38,883 bases of DNA from Clostridia bacterium (lineage in GTDB: Bacteria; Bacillota; Clostridia; Christensenellales; CAG-1252): NCBI GenBank assembly GCA_017961365.1, contig JAGCXI010000005.1, positions 1 through 38,883 on the forward strand. The letters run 5' to 3'. Below, piece by piece: positions 1 to 6,403 of the stretch. Every line of letters starts with the position of its first letter. Position 1 is the stretch's first letter. Both the position numbers and the translations under genes were made by a program. A model generated the notes under the pieces. It saw only the letters and a list, made by a program, of their open reading frames with translations. It ran no database searches and had not been told where the DNA came from.

Positions 1-1
1 A

Positions 2-1999
2 AAAGTCGTCGTCAAGGACGCGGACGGAAACGATATCGTTATTACAAACTACGTCTTCTTTGAAGACGGCGATAATATCATTCTCGATCTTGTTTTCACA
101 AAGACAGGAAAGCCTACGATCGTTCGCTTTGCGGATGTGAGCGTTGCAGTTCCGCATTCCGGAACACAAGAAGATATCCTTCAAGCGCTTCCCCCCGAAG
201 TATTTGCGTATCTCTCAGACGGGCGTATGGTATCTGTGCCGGTAATCTGGAACAACGTTGACGACCTTGATCCTGAAACGTTGGAAGTGCAGAACGTTAC
301 CGCACACGGAAACTACGCAGGCGAAGATTACGTACTTGCCGACGGCGTGAGTTTGACGGCCGACGCGACGGTGCTTGCCGTCGAAAGAACCGTAAGCCCC
401 GCAGCCTTGCCGGGTAACGGCGAATACACAGGCGTTCAGCGTATTTATTTGGAGGCAGAAGACGGCGCGACGATTTATTATGCGCTGACCGAGCCGAATG
501 AGCAGGGGCAAGATCCCGACTCCGCGGCGCTTGAATACACCGAGTATACCGAACCGATTATTCTGAACGAGTTTGAGAAGACGATTATCATATATGCATA
601 TGCCAAAAAGGATGGGCTACGCGACAGCACCGTCGCCATCTTCCGCTATGAGATCAAAAAGCTGGATATAAAGTACGAGGCAAAGAGCGCCACTTGTACC
701 GAAGATGGAAATATCGAATATTGGCAATGCAGCGAAAGCGGCAAGTATTTCTCTGATGAAAACGGCGAGACCGAGATCCGTTTGAAAGACACCGTGATCC
801 CGGCGATCGGACACGACTATCAGTTCGTTGAGTTTGTTTGGACCGAATTTGCAGCGCAAGCAAAGTACGTTTGCTCGCACGATGAAAACCATATTGCACT
901 GTACGATGCAACCGTTACGAATGAAGTAACCAAGGCAGCAACTTGTACCGAAACGGGCGTAAGAACTTACACGGCTACCTACGGCGATTATAGCGATACA
1001 AAGTCAGAAACGCTCGCTTTGATCGCGCACGACTTCGGTGATTGGATCACGACCAAGGAACCCACTTGTATCGAGAAGGGTAGCAAGCACAAAGTTTGCA
1101 CCGTTTGTAACGAAGAACTCGAAAAAGCTGATATCGACGCACTCGGTCACGATTATCAAGCCTTTGTTACCGCGCCTACTTGTACGGAGCAAGGATACAC
1201 TGCGCATATCTGCTCGCGTTGTGACGACAGCTACGTCGATACCTACGTGGACGCGCTCGGACACGATTGGAGCGAATGTACGGTGACCAAAGCGGCGCAA
1301 ATCGGAGTGAAAGGCGAAGAAACGCGCACTTGCTCGGTTTGCGGCGAGATTGAAACGAGAGAGATCGCGGCTCGGCCTTACGTGCCGACCACCAACGAGG
1401 ACGGCGAGAAGATTTACTCCGAGACCGTGACCGAAGAACCCAAAGACGTGACCGAACTCTTTGCGCAAGCCAAAGAGGAAGAAGGCTCCGTTGAAATTAA
1501 GGCGACGACGGACGACAACAAAGAATTTGCAATCGTTTTTGACAGCAATGCGGTCAAAGCCATCGGCAACGCTAACGTCAGCTTGTCGGCAAAAGTCGTT
1601 ACCGAGAACGTGCAAGTTGAAAATGCCGAACTCGTACTCGAAGTCAAACTCGATGGCGCGACGTTTGAGGGCGGCGAAGCCACGGTCAGCATTCCGTTTG
1701 AGAAAGAAGTGCCTACGGGCAAAGTAGCCAAAGTCTATTACATCGCCGACGACGGCACGAGAACGGACATGAACGCTACCTTGGTGGACGGCAAGATCGT
1801 ATTTACTACCAACCACTTCTCGACCTATGCGGTACTGTTTGAAGACGCGGCTGTTGTTGCTCCGGATAAGAATGAACTCTCCGGCGGCGCTATCGCAGGC
1901 ATCGTCATCGGTTCCGTATTCGGCGCATTGCTGATTGCTTGTGCAGTTCTCTTCTTGCTCAACAAGAAAGGAGTCATCAAGCTTGGCAAAAAGGATTAA
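2..1999 (+). CDS. Cell-surface protein with Cys-rich repeats, C-terminal membrane anchor (5' end missing)
   Basis: The reading frame is open from the first bases of the window, so the true start lies upstream; 665 residues are visible. The visible N-terminal part is beta-rich. It includes a chitobiase/hexosaminidase C-terminal-like segment (IYYALTEP, then KTIIIYAYAKKDG). About five degenerate repeats of the type TCTExG...CSxC...ALGHD follow, carrying paired cysteines (CTVCNEE, CSRCDD, CSVCGE). The protein ends with a Ser/Thr-poor beta domain, a transmembrane helix (AGIVIGSVFGALLIACAVLF) and a short basic tail. There is no LPXTG motif, so anchoring is by the helix. Repeats of this kind are common in large surface proteins of gut Clostridia, and an adhesive or glycan-binding role is inference. 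A strong terminator follows at once. The gene may be cargo of the decayed element to its right. Confidence 0.8.
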   Translation, partial: KVVVKDADGNDIVITNYVFFEDGDNIILDLVFTKTGKPTIVRFADVSVAVPHSGTQEDILQALPPEVFAYLSDGRMVSVPVIWNNVDDLDPETLEVQNVTAHGNYAGEDYVLADGVSLTADATVLAVERTVSPAALPGNGEYTGVQRIYLEAEDGATIYYALTEPNEQGQDPDSAALEYTEYTEPIILNEFEKTIIIYAYAKKDGLRDSTVAIFRYEIKKLDIKYEAKSATCTEDGNIEYWQCSESGKYFSDENGETEIRLKDTVIPAIGHDYQFVEFVWTEFAAQAKYVCSHDENHIALYDATVTNEVTKAATCTETGVRTYTATYGDYSDTKSETLALIAHDFGDWITTKEPTCIEKGSKHKVCTVCNEELEKADIDALGHDYQAFVTAPTCTEQGYTAHICSRCDDSYVDTYVDALGHDWSECTVTKAAQIGVKGEETRTCSVCGEIETREIAARPYVPTTNEDGEKIYSETVTEEPKDVTELFAQAKEEEGSVEIKATTDDNKEFAIVFDSNAVKAIGNANVSLSAKVVTENVQVENAELVLEVKLDGATFEGGEATVSIPFEKEVPTGKVAKVYYIADDGTRTDMNATLVDGKIVFTTNHFSTYAVLFEDAAVVAPDKNELSGGAIAGIVIGSVFGALLIACAVLFLLNKKGVIKLGKKD

Positions 2000-2041
2000 C
2001 AATCAAGGCGGATAAACCGCAAAAACAGCAAAAAAACAGTT

Positions 2042-2075
2042 AGGGTGTTGAAGTTTTTCAACACCCTGATTTTTA
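2042..2075 (+). terminator. Rho-independent terminator of the surface protein gene
   Basis: A perfect 11-bp stem (AGGGTGTTGAA at 2042-2052 with TTCAACACCCT at 2057-2067) closes a 4-nt loop. A T-rich tract follows, 43 bp after the stop codon. Confidence 0.9.
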
Positions 2076-2130
2076 CAAAGAATTTTCTATGATATACTGG
2101 GAACGCACCGAAAAATGCTTCCCTTGTATT

Positions 2131-2215
2131 GGTGTACAGTTTCCCCTAGATGAGAAATTTGAAGCACTTTTATCAAAATGCTTCTCACCTAGGACAAACT
2201 ATTCAACTGTACACC
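2131..2215. repeat. Imperfect long inverted repeat
   Basis: The 11-bp arms GGTGTACAGTT (2131-2141) and AACTGTACACC (2205-2215) are perfect. Inside them CCTAGATGAGAA pairs with TTCTCACCTAGG with one mismatch, and GAAGCA pairs with TGCTTC. The structure sits directly beyond the stop codon of the truncated minus-strand stub at 2223-2345, so it may mark the deletion or insertion end that truncated it. Confidence 0.5.
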
Positions 2216-2222
2216 GCCGTTA

Positions 2223-2345
2223 TTATGGCATATACGCGCACATCCGCTTTGTCATTCGTCCCGCTTCTTCGTCCGTTAAGCCGCGCAGTATCTCGGCGTA
2301 AAAGTCGTAGAAAGGGAAGTGTTTGTTTTGTCTTGTTTGTTCCAT
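2223..2345 (-). pseudogene. 40-codon gene stub, probable remnant of a mobile-element gene
   Basis: On the minus strand a perfect ribosome binding site (AGGAGG at 2351-2356) stands 5 nt from an ATG. The ATG opens a 40-codon frame beginning MEQTRQNKHFPFYDFYAEIL and containing GLTDEEAGRM. Its opening (FPFYDFYAEILRGLTDEEAG) resembles the N-terminus of small phage or conjugative-element proteins that start with an aromatic FY-x-FYE motif and then a [LP]xDEE motif; I recall this only loosely. The frame stops where the inverted repeat 2131-2215 begins, which suggests 3' truncation. It could instead be a functional micro-protein. Confidence 0.5.
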
Positions 2346-2725
2346 TCGTACCTCCTATAGTTTTTTCTTCACCGGCGTTTAACGACCGTCGGCAGGTCAA
2401 TTATTGACGCATAGGCATCACCTCCTTTTTTATATCCCTCCACCTTATTAGGCGGTTTTTGAGAGGTCAGTACATGGTCTGCGGCAAAAAAGATTGCCGA
2501 TCAGCCATGTTTTTTCTTGCCCCCTCACTATAAAGGGCGAAAAAAGGGCGTTTGTGGGGTCACTTATGCCAAAAATTATTCAATTTTTAATATTGGGCAA
2601 AAAAGAGGTGATGAACAGCAACGTTCCTTCATGATTGAACCGATTCTTCTCAATCAAGTAAAAACCATATAAAATGCGGTGCGCGCGCGAAGGCGGTTAA
2701 GGGTAAAAAGTCCGGCGCGTTTTTT
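2346..2725. other. Degraded non-coding stretch, probable element remnant
   Basis: No convincing gene is visible. The stretch has a second strong minus-strand ribosome binding site (AAAGGAGGTGATG near 2422) that opens only a few codons before a stop. It also has a plus-strand hairpin with a T-tract (2472-2515) and two AAGGGCG direct repeats near 2535-2552. A short plus-strand frame ending near 2672 (SFMIEPILLNQVKTI then stop) looks like the tail of a broken protein. Remnants of regulatory signals without intact genes fit a decayed integrative element. Confidence 0.4.
2472..2515 (+). terminator. Hairpin with T-tract
   Basis: ACATGG-n-CTGCGGCAA pairs with TTGCCG-n-CAG-n-CCATGT around a short A-rich loop. 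It is followed by six Ts on the plus strand. No intact gene precedes it. Confidence 0.5.
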
Positions 2726-2756
2726 GTTTGCTACGTGTTTGCTACGCGTTTGCTAC
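2726..2756 (+). repeat. Three direct repeats of GTTTGCTAC at 11-bp period
   Basis: GTTTGCTAC occurs at 2726-2734, 2737-2745 and 2748-2756, spaced one helical turn apart. Inverted copies lie at 2871-2879, 2882-2890 and 3059-3067. Short direct repeats beside a tRNA gene resemble arm-type binding sites of lambda/Tn916-class tyrosine recombinases; that reading is inference. Confidence 0.7.
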
Positions 2757-2847
2757 CGCCTCCGAAAATGGCAGTTTTTTACAGTCAGTTTCAGTAAGAA
2801 ACGGACGTACTCTTTCCGTCCCTGTTTTTGATAAAAAGAGATAAAAA

Positions 2848-2868
2848 AAGGGGCGAAAATCGCCCTTT
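2848..2868 (-). terminator. Minus-strand hairpin with T-tract
   Basis: A GGGCGA/TCGCCC stem (2851-2856 with 2860-2865), extended by A-T pairs, is followed on the minus strand by an uninterrupted run of Ts. It lies downstream of the tRNA terminator, so it is a second barrier or a relic. Confidence 0.5.
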
Positions 2869-2870
2869 CC

Positions 2871-2890
2871 GTAGCAAACGCGTAGCAAAC
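2871..2890 (-). repeat. Two inverted copies of the GTTTGCTAC repeat
   Basis: GTAGCAAAC occurs at 2871-2879 and 2882-2890, again at exactly 11-bp period. The orientation is opposite to the 2726-2756 set, and the pair lies between that set and the tRNA gene. Confidence 0.7.
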
Positions 2891-2930
2891 AGAATGATTA
2901 TTCACATTTTTCAATCGCTCTAAAACAAGA

Positions 2931-2958
2931 AAAAACTGCCGAAATATAGGCAGTTTTT
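2931..2958 (-). terminator. Terminator of the tRNA-Thr transcript
   Basis: The stem AAAAACTGCC (2931-2940) with GGCAGTTTTT (2949-2958) has a T-tract on the minus strand. It begins only four bases past the encoded CCA end of the tRNA. Confidence 0.85.
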
Positions 2959-2961
2959 CTT

Positions 2962-3037
2962 TGGAGCTGCTAACCAGACTTGAACTGGTGACCTCGTCCT
3001 TACCAAGGACGTGCTCTACCGACTGAGCCATAGCAGC
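2962..3037 (-). tRNA. tRNA-Thr (anticodon GGT)
   Basis: The minus strand folds into a full cloverleaf. The acceptor stem is GCTGCTA/TAGCAGC, the D arm GCTC-AGTCGGTA-GAGC, the anticodon stem CGTCC/GGACG with loop TTGGTAA, and the T arm ACCAG-TTCAAGT-CTGGT, with CCA encoded. The anticodon GGT reads ACC/ACT codons, giving threonine. A terminator follows directly. Transcription must come from the promoter at 3142-3170, running through a duplicated half-tRNA first, unless a promoter is hidden in the 53-bp spacer. Confidence 0.97.
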
Positions 3038-3058
3038 ATATTCACTTTTTCGCGCTCC

Positions 3059-3067
3059 GTAGCAAAC
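3059..3067 (-). repeat. Single GTTTGCTAC copy between the tRNA and its duplicated half
   Basis: GTAGCAAAC on the plus strand is the sixth copy of the 9-mer. It falls inside the 53-bp gap separating the intact tRNA from the duplicated 5' half. Confidence 0.6.
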
Positions 3068-3090
3068 ACACGAAATCTCGATAATTCGCT

Positions 3091-3128
3091 TTACCAAGGA
3101 CGTGCTCTACCGACTGAGCCATAGCAGC
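3091..3128 (-). pseudogene. Duplicated 5' half of tRNA-Thr (attachment-site scar)
   Basis: These 38 bp are identical to 3000-3037 of the intact tRNA gene. They run from its 5' end through the last base of the anticodon loop, in the same orientation and 53 bp upstream. The identity ends exactly at the anticodon loop, a common crossover point for tyrosine recombinases. The copy has no 3' half and cannot fold into a tRNA. It is most simply the native 5' half left beside the promoter when an element bringing its own 5' half integrated. Confidence 0.75.
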
Positions 3129-3141
3129 GCGATCGAATATT

Positions 3142-3170
3142 ATTATATAAGGAAAAAAAGGGGATGTCAA
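3142..3170 (-). promoter_or_regulatory. Consensus promoter for tRNA-Thr
   Basis: On the minus strand a perfect TTGACA (3165-3170) and a perfect TATAAT (3142-3147) are separated by 17 bp. The -10 box ends 13 bp before the duplicated tRNA half. This is a housekeeping-sigma promoter of the strength expected for a stable RNA. Confidence 0.9.
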
Positions 3171-3188
3171 TAGAAAAATGGAATGTTT

Positions 3189-3617
3189 TTAATTCTTGGA
3201 ATACAGGGTGATTTTTGCTTGCAATGCTTCGTAAAGCTCCGCTGTTTTCGGCTCTGTTTTGAGGTTAAATACGGTGGTGCTGCCGTCCTTTTTTCGGACG
3301 ATGACATAGTTATGCTTATTCTCCTCATAAGAGATGCGATAATGGATGCCGTAGTCATCATTTTTATAAGTGCCGAGCGCTTTGCTGATCCCGCCGATGG
3401 AGAATATTCTGGTCGAGATATAATCGTAGGAGAGTTTGATCTCCGCTACATCTTCGTAGGAGATGGTCTCGGTGTGATATAGGCATTTTACCGTGAAACT
3501 GTCCTCCGCCACGTCCACCGTGATTGAGCTGAACAGAATGGCAAGAACGAATGCGAAAACGGCGATTGCGATGACTGATAAAATGGTCAGCGTGATGTTG
3601 GAATGATTGCGCCTCAT
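3189..3617 (-). CDS. Small membrane protein with PH-like beta domain
   Basis: This 142-residue protein starts at MRRNHSNITL; the frame runs further upstream, but this ATG has a GGTGGTGA ribosome binding site and sits 1 nt after the preceding stop. One transmembrane helix (about residues 9-31) is followed by a roughly 110-residue beta-rich domain (VDVAEDSFTVKCLYHTETIS, later YVIVRKKDGSTTVFNLKT). This layout resembles bacterial PH-like domains and YcxB-type membrane proteins, but I cannot assign a family firmly. It is translationally coupled to the 59-residue gene upstream. No function can be given; its closeness to the tRNA att scar leaves open whether it is native. Confidence 0.65.
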   Translation of the reverse strand: MRRNHSNITLTILSVIAIAVFAFVLAILFSSITVDVAEDSFTVKCLYHTETISYEDVAEIKLSYDYISTRIFSIGGISKALGTYKNDDYGIHYRISYEENKHNYVIVRKKDGSTTVFNLKTEPKTAELYEALQAKITLYSKN

Positions 3618-3618
3618 G

Positions 3619-3798
3619 TCACCACCAATCCTTTTCTTTAAATTTGATGTCGTCATAATACTCGCCGTATTTTTCCTTAAAGCGCTTTGCGTCCTCTCCG
3701 CCGTAGTCGCGCAAGAGGTCTGCGAGGTCATAGTCCTCGTAGTGGATGGCGTCTTCGTCCTGATATTCGGCGAGTTTGGCTAGTTCTCTCTCTGTCAT
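3619..3798 (-). CDS. Acidic 59-residue protein, unknown function
   Basis: A small minus-strand gene starts at ATG 3796-3798 behind an AAGGAG ribosome binding site. It encodes MTERELAKLAEYQDEDAIHY and so on, ending KFKEKDWW. It is strongly acidic and rich in Tyr and Asp, with no signal peptide or membrane segment. Its TGA lies one base before the ATG of the PH-like membrane protein, so the two are probably translated together. Coding is supported by the ribosome binding site, the coupling and a protein-like composition. It begins 10 bp from the edge of an intergenic repeat copy, which may have displaced or supplied its promoter. I recognise no family. Confidence 0.65.
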   Translation of the reverse strand: MTERELAKLAEYQDEDAIHYEDYDLADLLRDYGGEDAKRFKEKYGEYYDDIKFKEKDWW

Positions 3799-3807
3799 AA
3801 TACTCCT

Positions 3808-3932
3808 TGCGAGCTCGTATAAGCGTGCATTGACTTTGTTTCTGTCTGCGGCGGCGTGCGGTTACGTACAGGGAGTACGCGCCCTTCGCCGCCTTGCCGA
3901 GCCTCGTCACTGCACGTTTCTCCGAGCTCGCA
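3808..3932 (-). repeat. Intergenic repeat, copy 1 (minus orientation)
   Basis: Read on the minus strand, this 125-bp unit shares ordered blocks with the copies at 4046-4175 and 27410-27537. These are a GGAGAA start, GTGCAGTGAC, GGCTCGGCAAGGCGGCGAAG, GCGTAC-n5-GTACGT in the centre, CAGACAGAAAC, and a CTTATA end. It is bounded by the inverted repeat TGCGAGCTCG/CGAGCTCGCA. The right-hand gene's ribosome binding site lies just outside it. The stretch 3933-4045 between copies 1 and 2 is AT-rich and holds no gene I can support. Confidence 0.75.
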
Positions 3933-4045
3933 GATTTTTTAACTGCGGTCGCAGTATTGTTGAGTTGTTACTTTGTTGCGAAATCATTCATAAGGATGTT
4001 TGACTTGGCAATTTATTTTTAGTTTTTACTTCCCACTCTTCCCCC

Positions 4046-4175
4046 CAAGTGACGTGGAGAAGGGTGGCAGATGCAAGGCTCGCCGAGGAGACGGATAGGC
4101 GCGTACTTCTTGTACGTAACTATTCGACGACGAAGGCAGAAACGCCGCAGATGCTCCCTTATCCGCCGTCACTTG
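4046..4175 (+). repeat. Intergenic repeat, copy 2 (plus orientation)
   Basis: This 130-bp unit runs GGAGAAGGGTGGCAGATGC, GGCTCGCCGAGGAGACGGA, GCGTACTTCTTGTACGTAA, CGACGACGAAGGCAGAAAC, GCAGATGCTCCCTTAT. The inverted repeat CAAGTGACG (4046-4054) / CGTCACTTG (4167-4175) closes it. The right arm is the last codons and stop of rlmH, so the left arm looks copied from the gene end, or vice versa. Inside the ends, AAGGG pairs with CCCTT. Confidence 0.75.
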
Positions 4176-4630
4176 TGATAAGGTGTCCCGTGTATAATAC
4201 ACAGCGCGCGGTAGATCTGCTCCAGAAGCACCACGCGGAAGAGCTGGTGCGGCAAAGTGACATCTCCAAAGGAGATCCTTTCATCCGCCGCATTGCGGAC
4301 GGCGTCTGAGACCCCGTTGCTTCCTCCGATTACAAAGGTGAGCTCGCTCTTCCCCGAGAGCACGGCGGCGTCTATCTTCTCTGCGAAGGACTCGCTGGAG
4401 ACCTTCTTTCCGCGGATATCCAAAAGGAAGGTGTATCCTTTGATCTTCTTCAAGATAGATTCGCCTTCGACGGCGCGTTTCGCCTCCACATCCGTGAGGT
4501 GAGCCGCTTCCGCTGCTTCTTCGATCTCCACTTTACACCATTTCCCGAGCCGCTTTACGTACTCTGCGACGGCTTCTCGATAAAATCCTTCTTTGATGCC
4601 GCCCACGGCGACCACTCTGATCTTCAGCAT
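4169..4630 (-). CDS. rlmH: 23S rRNA (pseudouridine1915-N3)-methyltransferase RlmH
   Basis: RlmH is an SPOUT-class enzyme that uses SAM to methylate N3 of pseudouridine 1915 in helix 69 of 23S rRNA. The 153 residues match the family's usual length. Visible family features are the N-terminal strand MLKIRVVAVGGIKEGFYREA, the SAM-binding knot segment LTFVIGGSNGVSDAV, and the conserved tail LPHQLFRVVLLEQIYRA...GTPYHK. Although the frame is open upstream, MLKI is the family N-terminus and is chosen as the start. No ribosome binding site precedes it; a promoter -10 box ends six bases before the ATG, so the message is probably leaderless. The 3' end forms one arm of the adjacent intergenic repeat. 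Confidence 0.95.
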   Translation of the reverse strand: MLKIRVVAVGGIKEGFYREAVAEYVKRLGKWCKVEIEEAAEAAHLTDVEAKRAVEGESILKKIKGYTFLLDIRGKKVSSESFAEKIDAAVLSGKSELTFVIGGSNGVSDAVRNAADERISFGDVTLPHQLFRVVLLEQIYRALCIIHGTPYHK

Positions 4631-4636
4631 AAAGAT

Positions 4637-4665
4637 ATTATATATGAAGCGGCGAAATATTGCAA
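4637..4665 (-). promoter_or_regulatory. Promoter giving a leaderless rlmH message
   Basis: On the minus strand TTGCAA (4660-4665), a 17-bp spacer and a perfect TATAAT (4637-4642) are present. The rlmH ATG begins seven bases past the -10 box, where transcription is expected to start. Confidence 0.75.
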
Positions 4666-4743
4666 ATATTTCCGAGGGAGAAGAGGGCGCGGGGCATTTC
4701 GAAAAACCTTTTGAAAACTTAATAAGCAATCTTTCTTAAATAT

Positions 4744-4772
4744 TTTACAAATGCACGTGCGCGAGGTATAAT
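4744..4772 (+). promoter_or_regulatory. Promoter of the aryl-acid operon
   Basis: TTTACA (4744-4749), a 17-bp spacer and TATAAT (4767-4772) lie 36 bp upstream of the symporter gene. It appears to be the only clear promoter for the run of genes to 14528. Confidence 0.85.
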
Positions 4773-4807
4773 AAAAAAGTATTTTTTTCGCAAAGAGGAA
4801 TTTTCAT

Positions 4808-6364
4808 ATGATAGGAATCGACATAGCAGTCATCGCCATATACCTTGTCGGAATGATCGCCATCGCGATCTATACGCGCAATAAAGCCAAGACGGTGAAG
4901 GACTATCTTCTCGCGGGAAGCAAGGGGCTGAATGGCTGGATGAGCGCTTTTGCTTACGGCACCACTTATTTCTCCGCGGTCATCTTCATCGGTTACGCGG
5001 GCAAGTTCGGCTTCTCGTTCGGCGTGGCTGCCGTCTGGATCGGCATCGGAAACGCCATCGTTGGCGCTCTTCTCGCTTGGATGGTGCTTGCTCGTCGCAC
5101 CAAGAATATGACGGTGCGCTTGGACGCCAAGACGATGCCGGATTTCTTCTCCAAGCGTTACGGCGACGAGAAGATGAAGCTCGTCTCCGCCGTTGTGATC
5201 TTCATTTTCCTCATTCCGTACGCCGCTTCGGTGTATAACGGACTCGGGAATCTTTTCAGCATCGTATTCGACGTGCCGGGCTGGGTGGTGATGCTCGTGC
5301 TCGCCGCGGTCACGGCGTTTTATCTCTTCCTCGGCGGATATATCGCCACGTCGCTCACGGACTTCATCCAAGGCATCATTATGTTTGTGGGCGTCATCAT
5401 TATGCTTTTCTTCTTCCTCGCCGCACCGCAAGTGAATTGGGGCGAAGGGCTGAAGACTCTTGCGGATAACGAGATGGGGCTCTTTATGGGCGGCACATCT
5501 ACGGGGAATTTCCTTTACGGCAGAAATATGTCTCTCGTCTTCCTGATCCTCCTCACGTCTTTCGGCGTGTGGGCGCTCCCGCAGACCATCCATAAGTATT
5601 ACACCGTGCGCGATAAGAAAGCCATCAAGCAGGGCACCATCGTGAGCTCTGTCTTTGCGCTTGTCATCGGTTTCGGCGCGTATTTCATCGGCGGCTTGGC
5701 GACCCTTTTCTATAAGACGGCGCCCGGCGGAAATACCGATAACGTGATCCCCACGATGATCAAGGACGTTTTGCCGAACGGGCTCCTCGGGCTCATCGCG
5801 GTTTTGGTGCTCGCGGCGTCTATGTCCACCTTGGCGTCCGTCTCCCTCGCATCCTCTTCCGTGGTGACCATCGACATCTATAAAGGCAGCATCAAAAAGG
5901 AAGCGTCGGATAAGAACGTCACTTTGCTGATGCGTATCCTTGCGCTCGTCTTTGTGGTGATCGCCACCGGCATCGCTTATTTGAACAGCATCTTCAATAT
6001 CACCGCCATCGCTTATATGATGGGGCTCAGCTGGGGCACTCTCGCGGGTTGCTTCATCGGGCCGTACGTGCTCGGCGTCATTTGGAAAAAGACTACGCGC
6101 GCCGCGGCTTGGACCTCCATCATCGGCAGCTTGGTCTTAACGTTTGTCCTGATCATCGTTATCGGCTACGATAAAGCGGGCTGGGGCACGGCGACCTTCG
6201 GCGCGGCGATCAAGCAAGGCGTCGGAGCTTCTCCGATGATCGGCGTGATCTGTATGGCGTATTCCATGCTTTCCACCTTCTCGGTCAGCCTCTTTACGAA
6301 AAAGCTTCCCGAAGAACGCGTCAAAGAAGCTTTCGAGAAACCCATCGAAAACGAGATCCTTTGA
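4808..6364 (+). CDS. Sodium:solute symporter family transporter
   Basis: This 518-residue integral membrane protein has about 13 hydrophobic helices. The solute:sodium symporter (SSS) layout shows in the N-terminal ARGS-like segment KTVKDYLLAGSKGLNGWMSA, then FAYGTTYFSAVIFIGYAGKFG and YIATSLTDFIQGIIMFVGV. A later FGVWALPQTIHKYYTVRDKK matches the family's cytoplasmic loop. It uses the sodium gradient to import a small solute. As first gene of an operon with two phenylacetate-CoA ligases and IorAB, its substrate is probably an aryl acid or aromatic amino acid, but SSS substrate choice cannot be read from sequence. The start follows a GAGG ribosome binding site. Confidence 0.9.
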   Translation: MIGIDIAVIAIYLVGMIAIAIYTRNKAKTVKDYLLAGSKGLNGWMSAFAYGTTYFSAVIFIGYAGKFGFSFGVAAVWIGIGNAIVGALLAWMVLARRTKNMTVRLDAKTMPDFFSKRYGDEKMKLVSAVVIFIFLIPYAASVYNGLGNLFSIVFDVPGWVVMLVLAAVTAFYLFLGGYIATSLTDFIQGIIMFVGVIIMLFFFLAAPQVNWGEGLKTLADNEMGLFMGGTSTGNFLYGRNMSLVFLILLTSFGVWALPQTIHKYYTVRDKKAIKQGTIVSSVFALVIGFGAYFIGGLATLFYKTAPGGNTDNVIPTMIKDVLPNGLLGLIAVLVLAASMSTLASVSLASSSVVTIDIYKGSIKKEASDKNVTLLMRILALVFVVIATGIAYLNSIFNITAIAYMMGLSWGTLAGCFIGPYVLGVIWKKTTRAAAWTSIIGSLVLTFVLIIVIGYDKAGWGTATFGAAIKQGVGASPMIGVICMAYSMLSTFSVSLFTKKLPEERVKEAFEKPIENEIL

Positions 6365-6403
6365 TCTCTTCTATGATCGAATATTTTACCAAAGGAGAAT
6401 AAC

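Noticed and set aside
2726-2890. Possible CRISPR array from repeated 9-mers
   Set aside because: Units are 11 bp with no spacers of consistent length and occur in both orientations; no cas gene is present.
2753-3097. Minus-strand 114-codon frame covering the tRNA region
   Set aside because: It translates the tRNA-Thr gene and its terminator; the MAQSVEH...TSSSLVSSS stretch is the typical false protein made by reading through a tRNA.
3728-4003. Frames on both strands over 3728-4003
   Set aside because: They cross repeat copy 1 and the start of the 59-residue gene in wrong frames and lack ribosome binding sites.
4049-4309. Plus-strand 86-codon frame
   Set aside because: It lies on intergenic repeat copy 2 and the antisense of rlmH, with no ribosome binding site; the Arg-rich translation is a by-product of the repeat.
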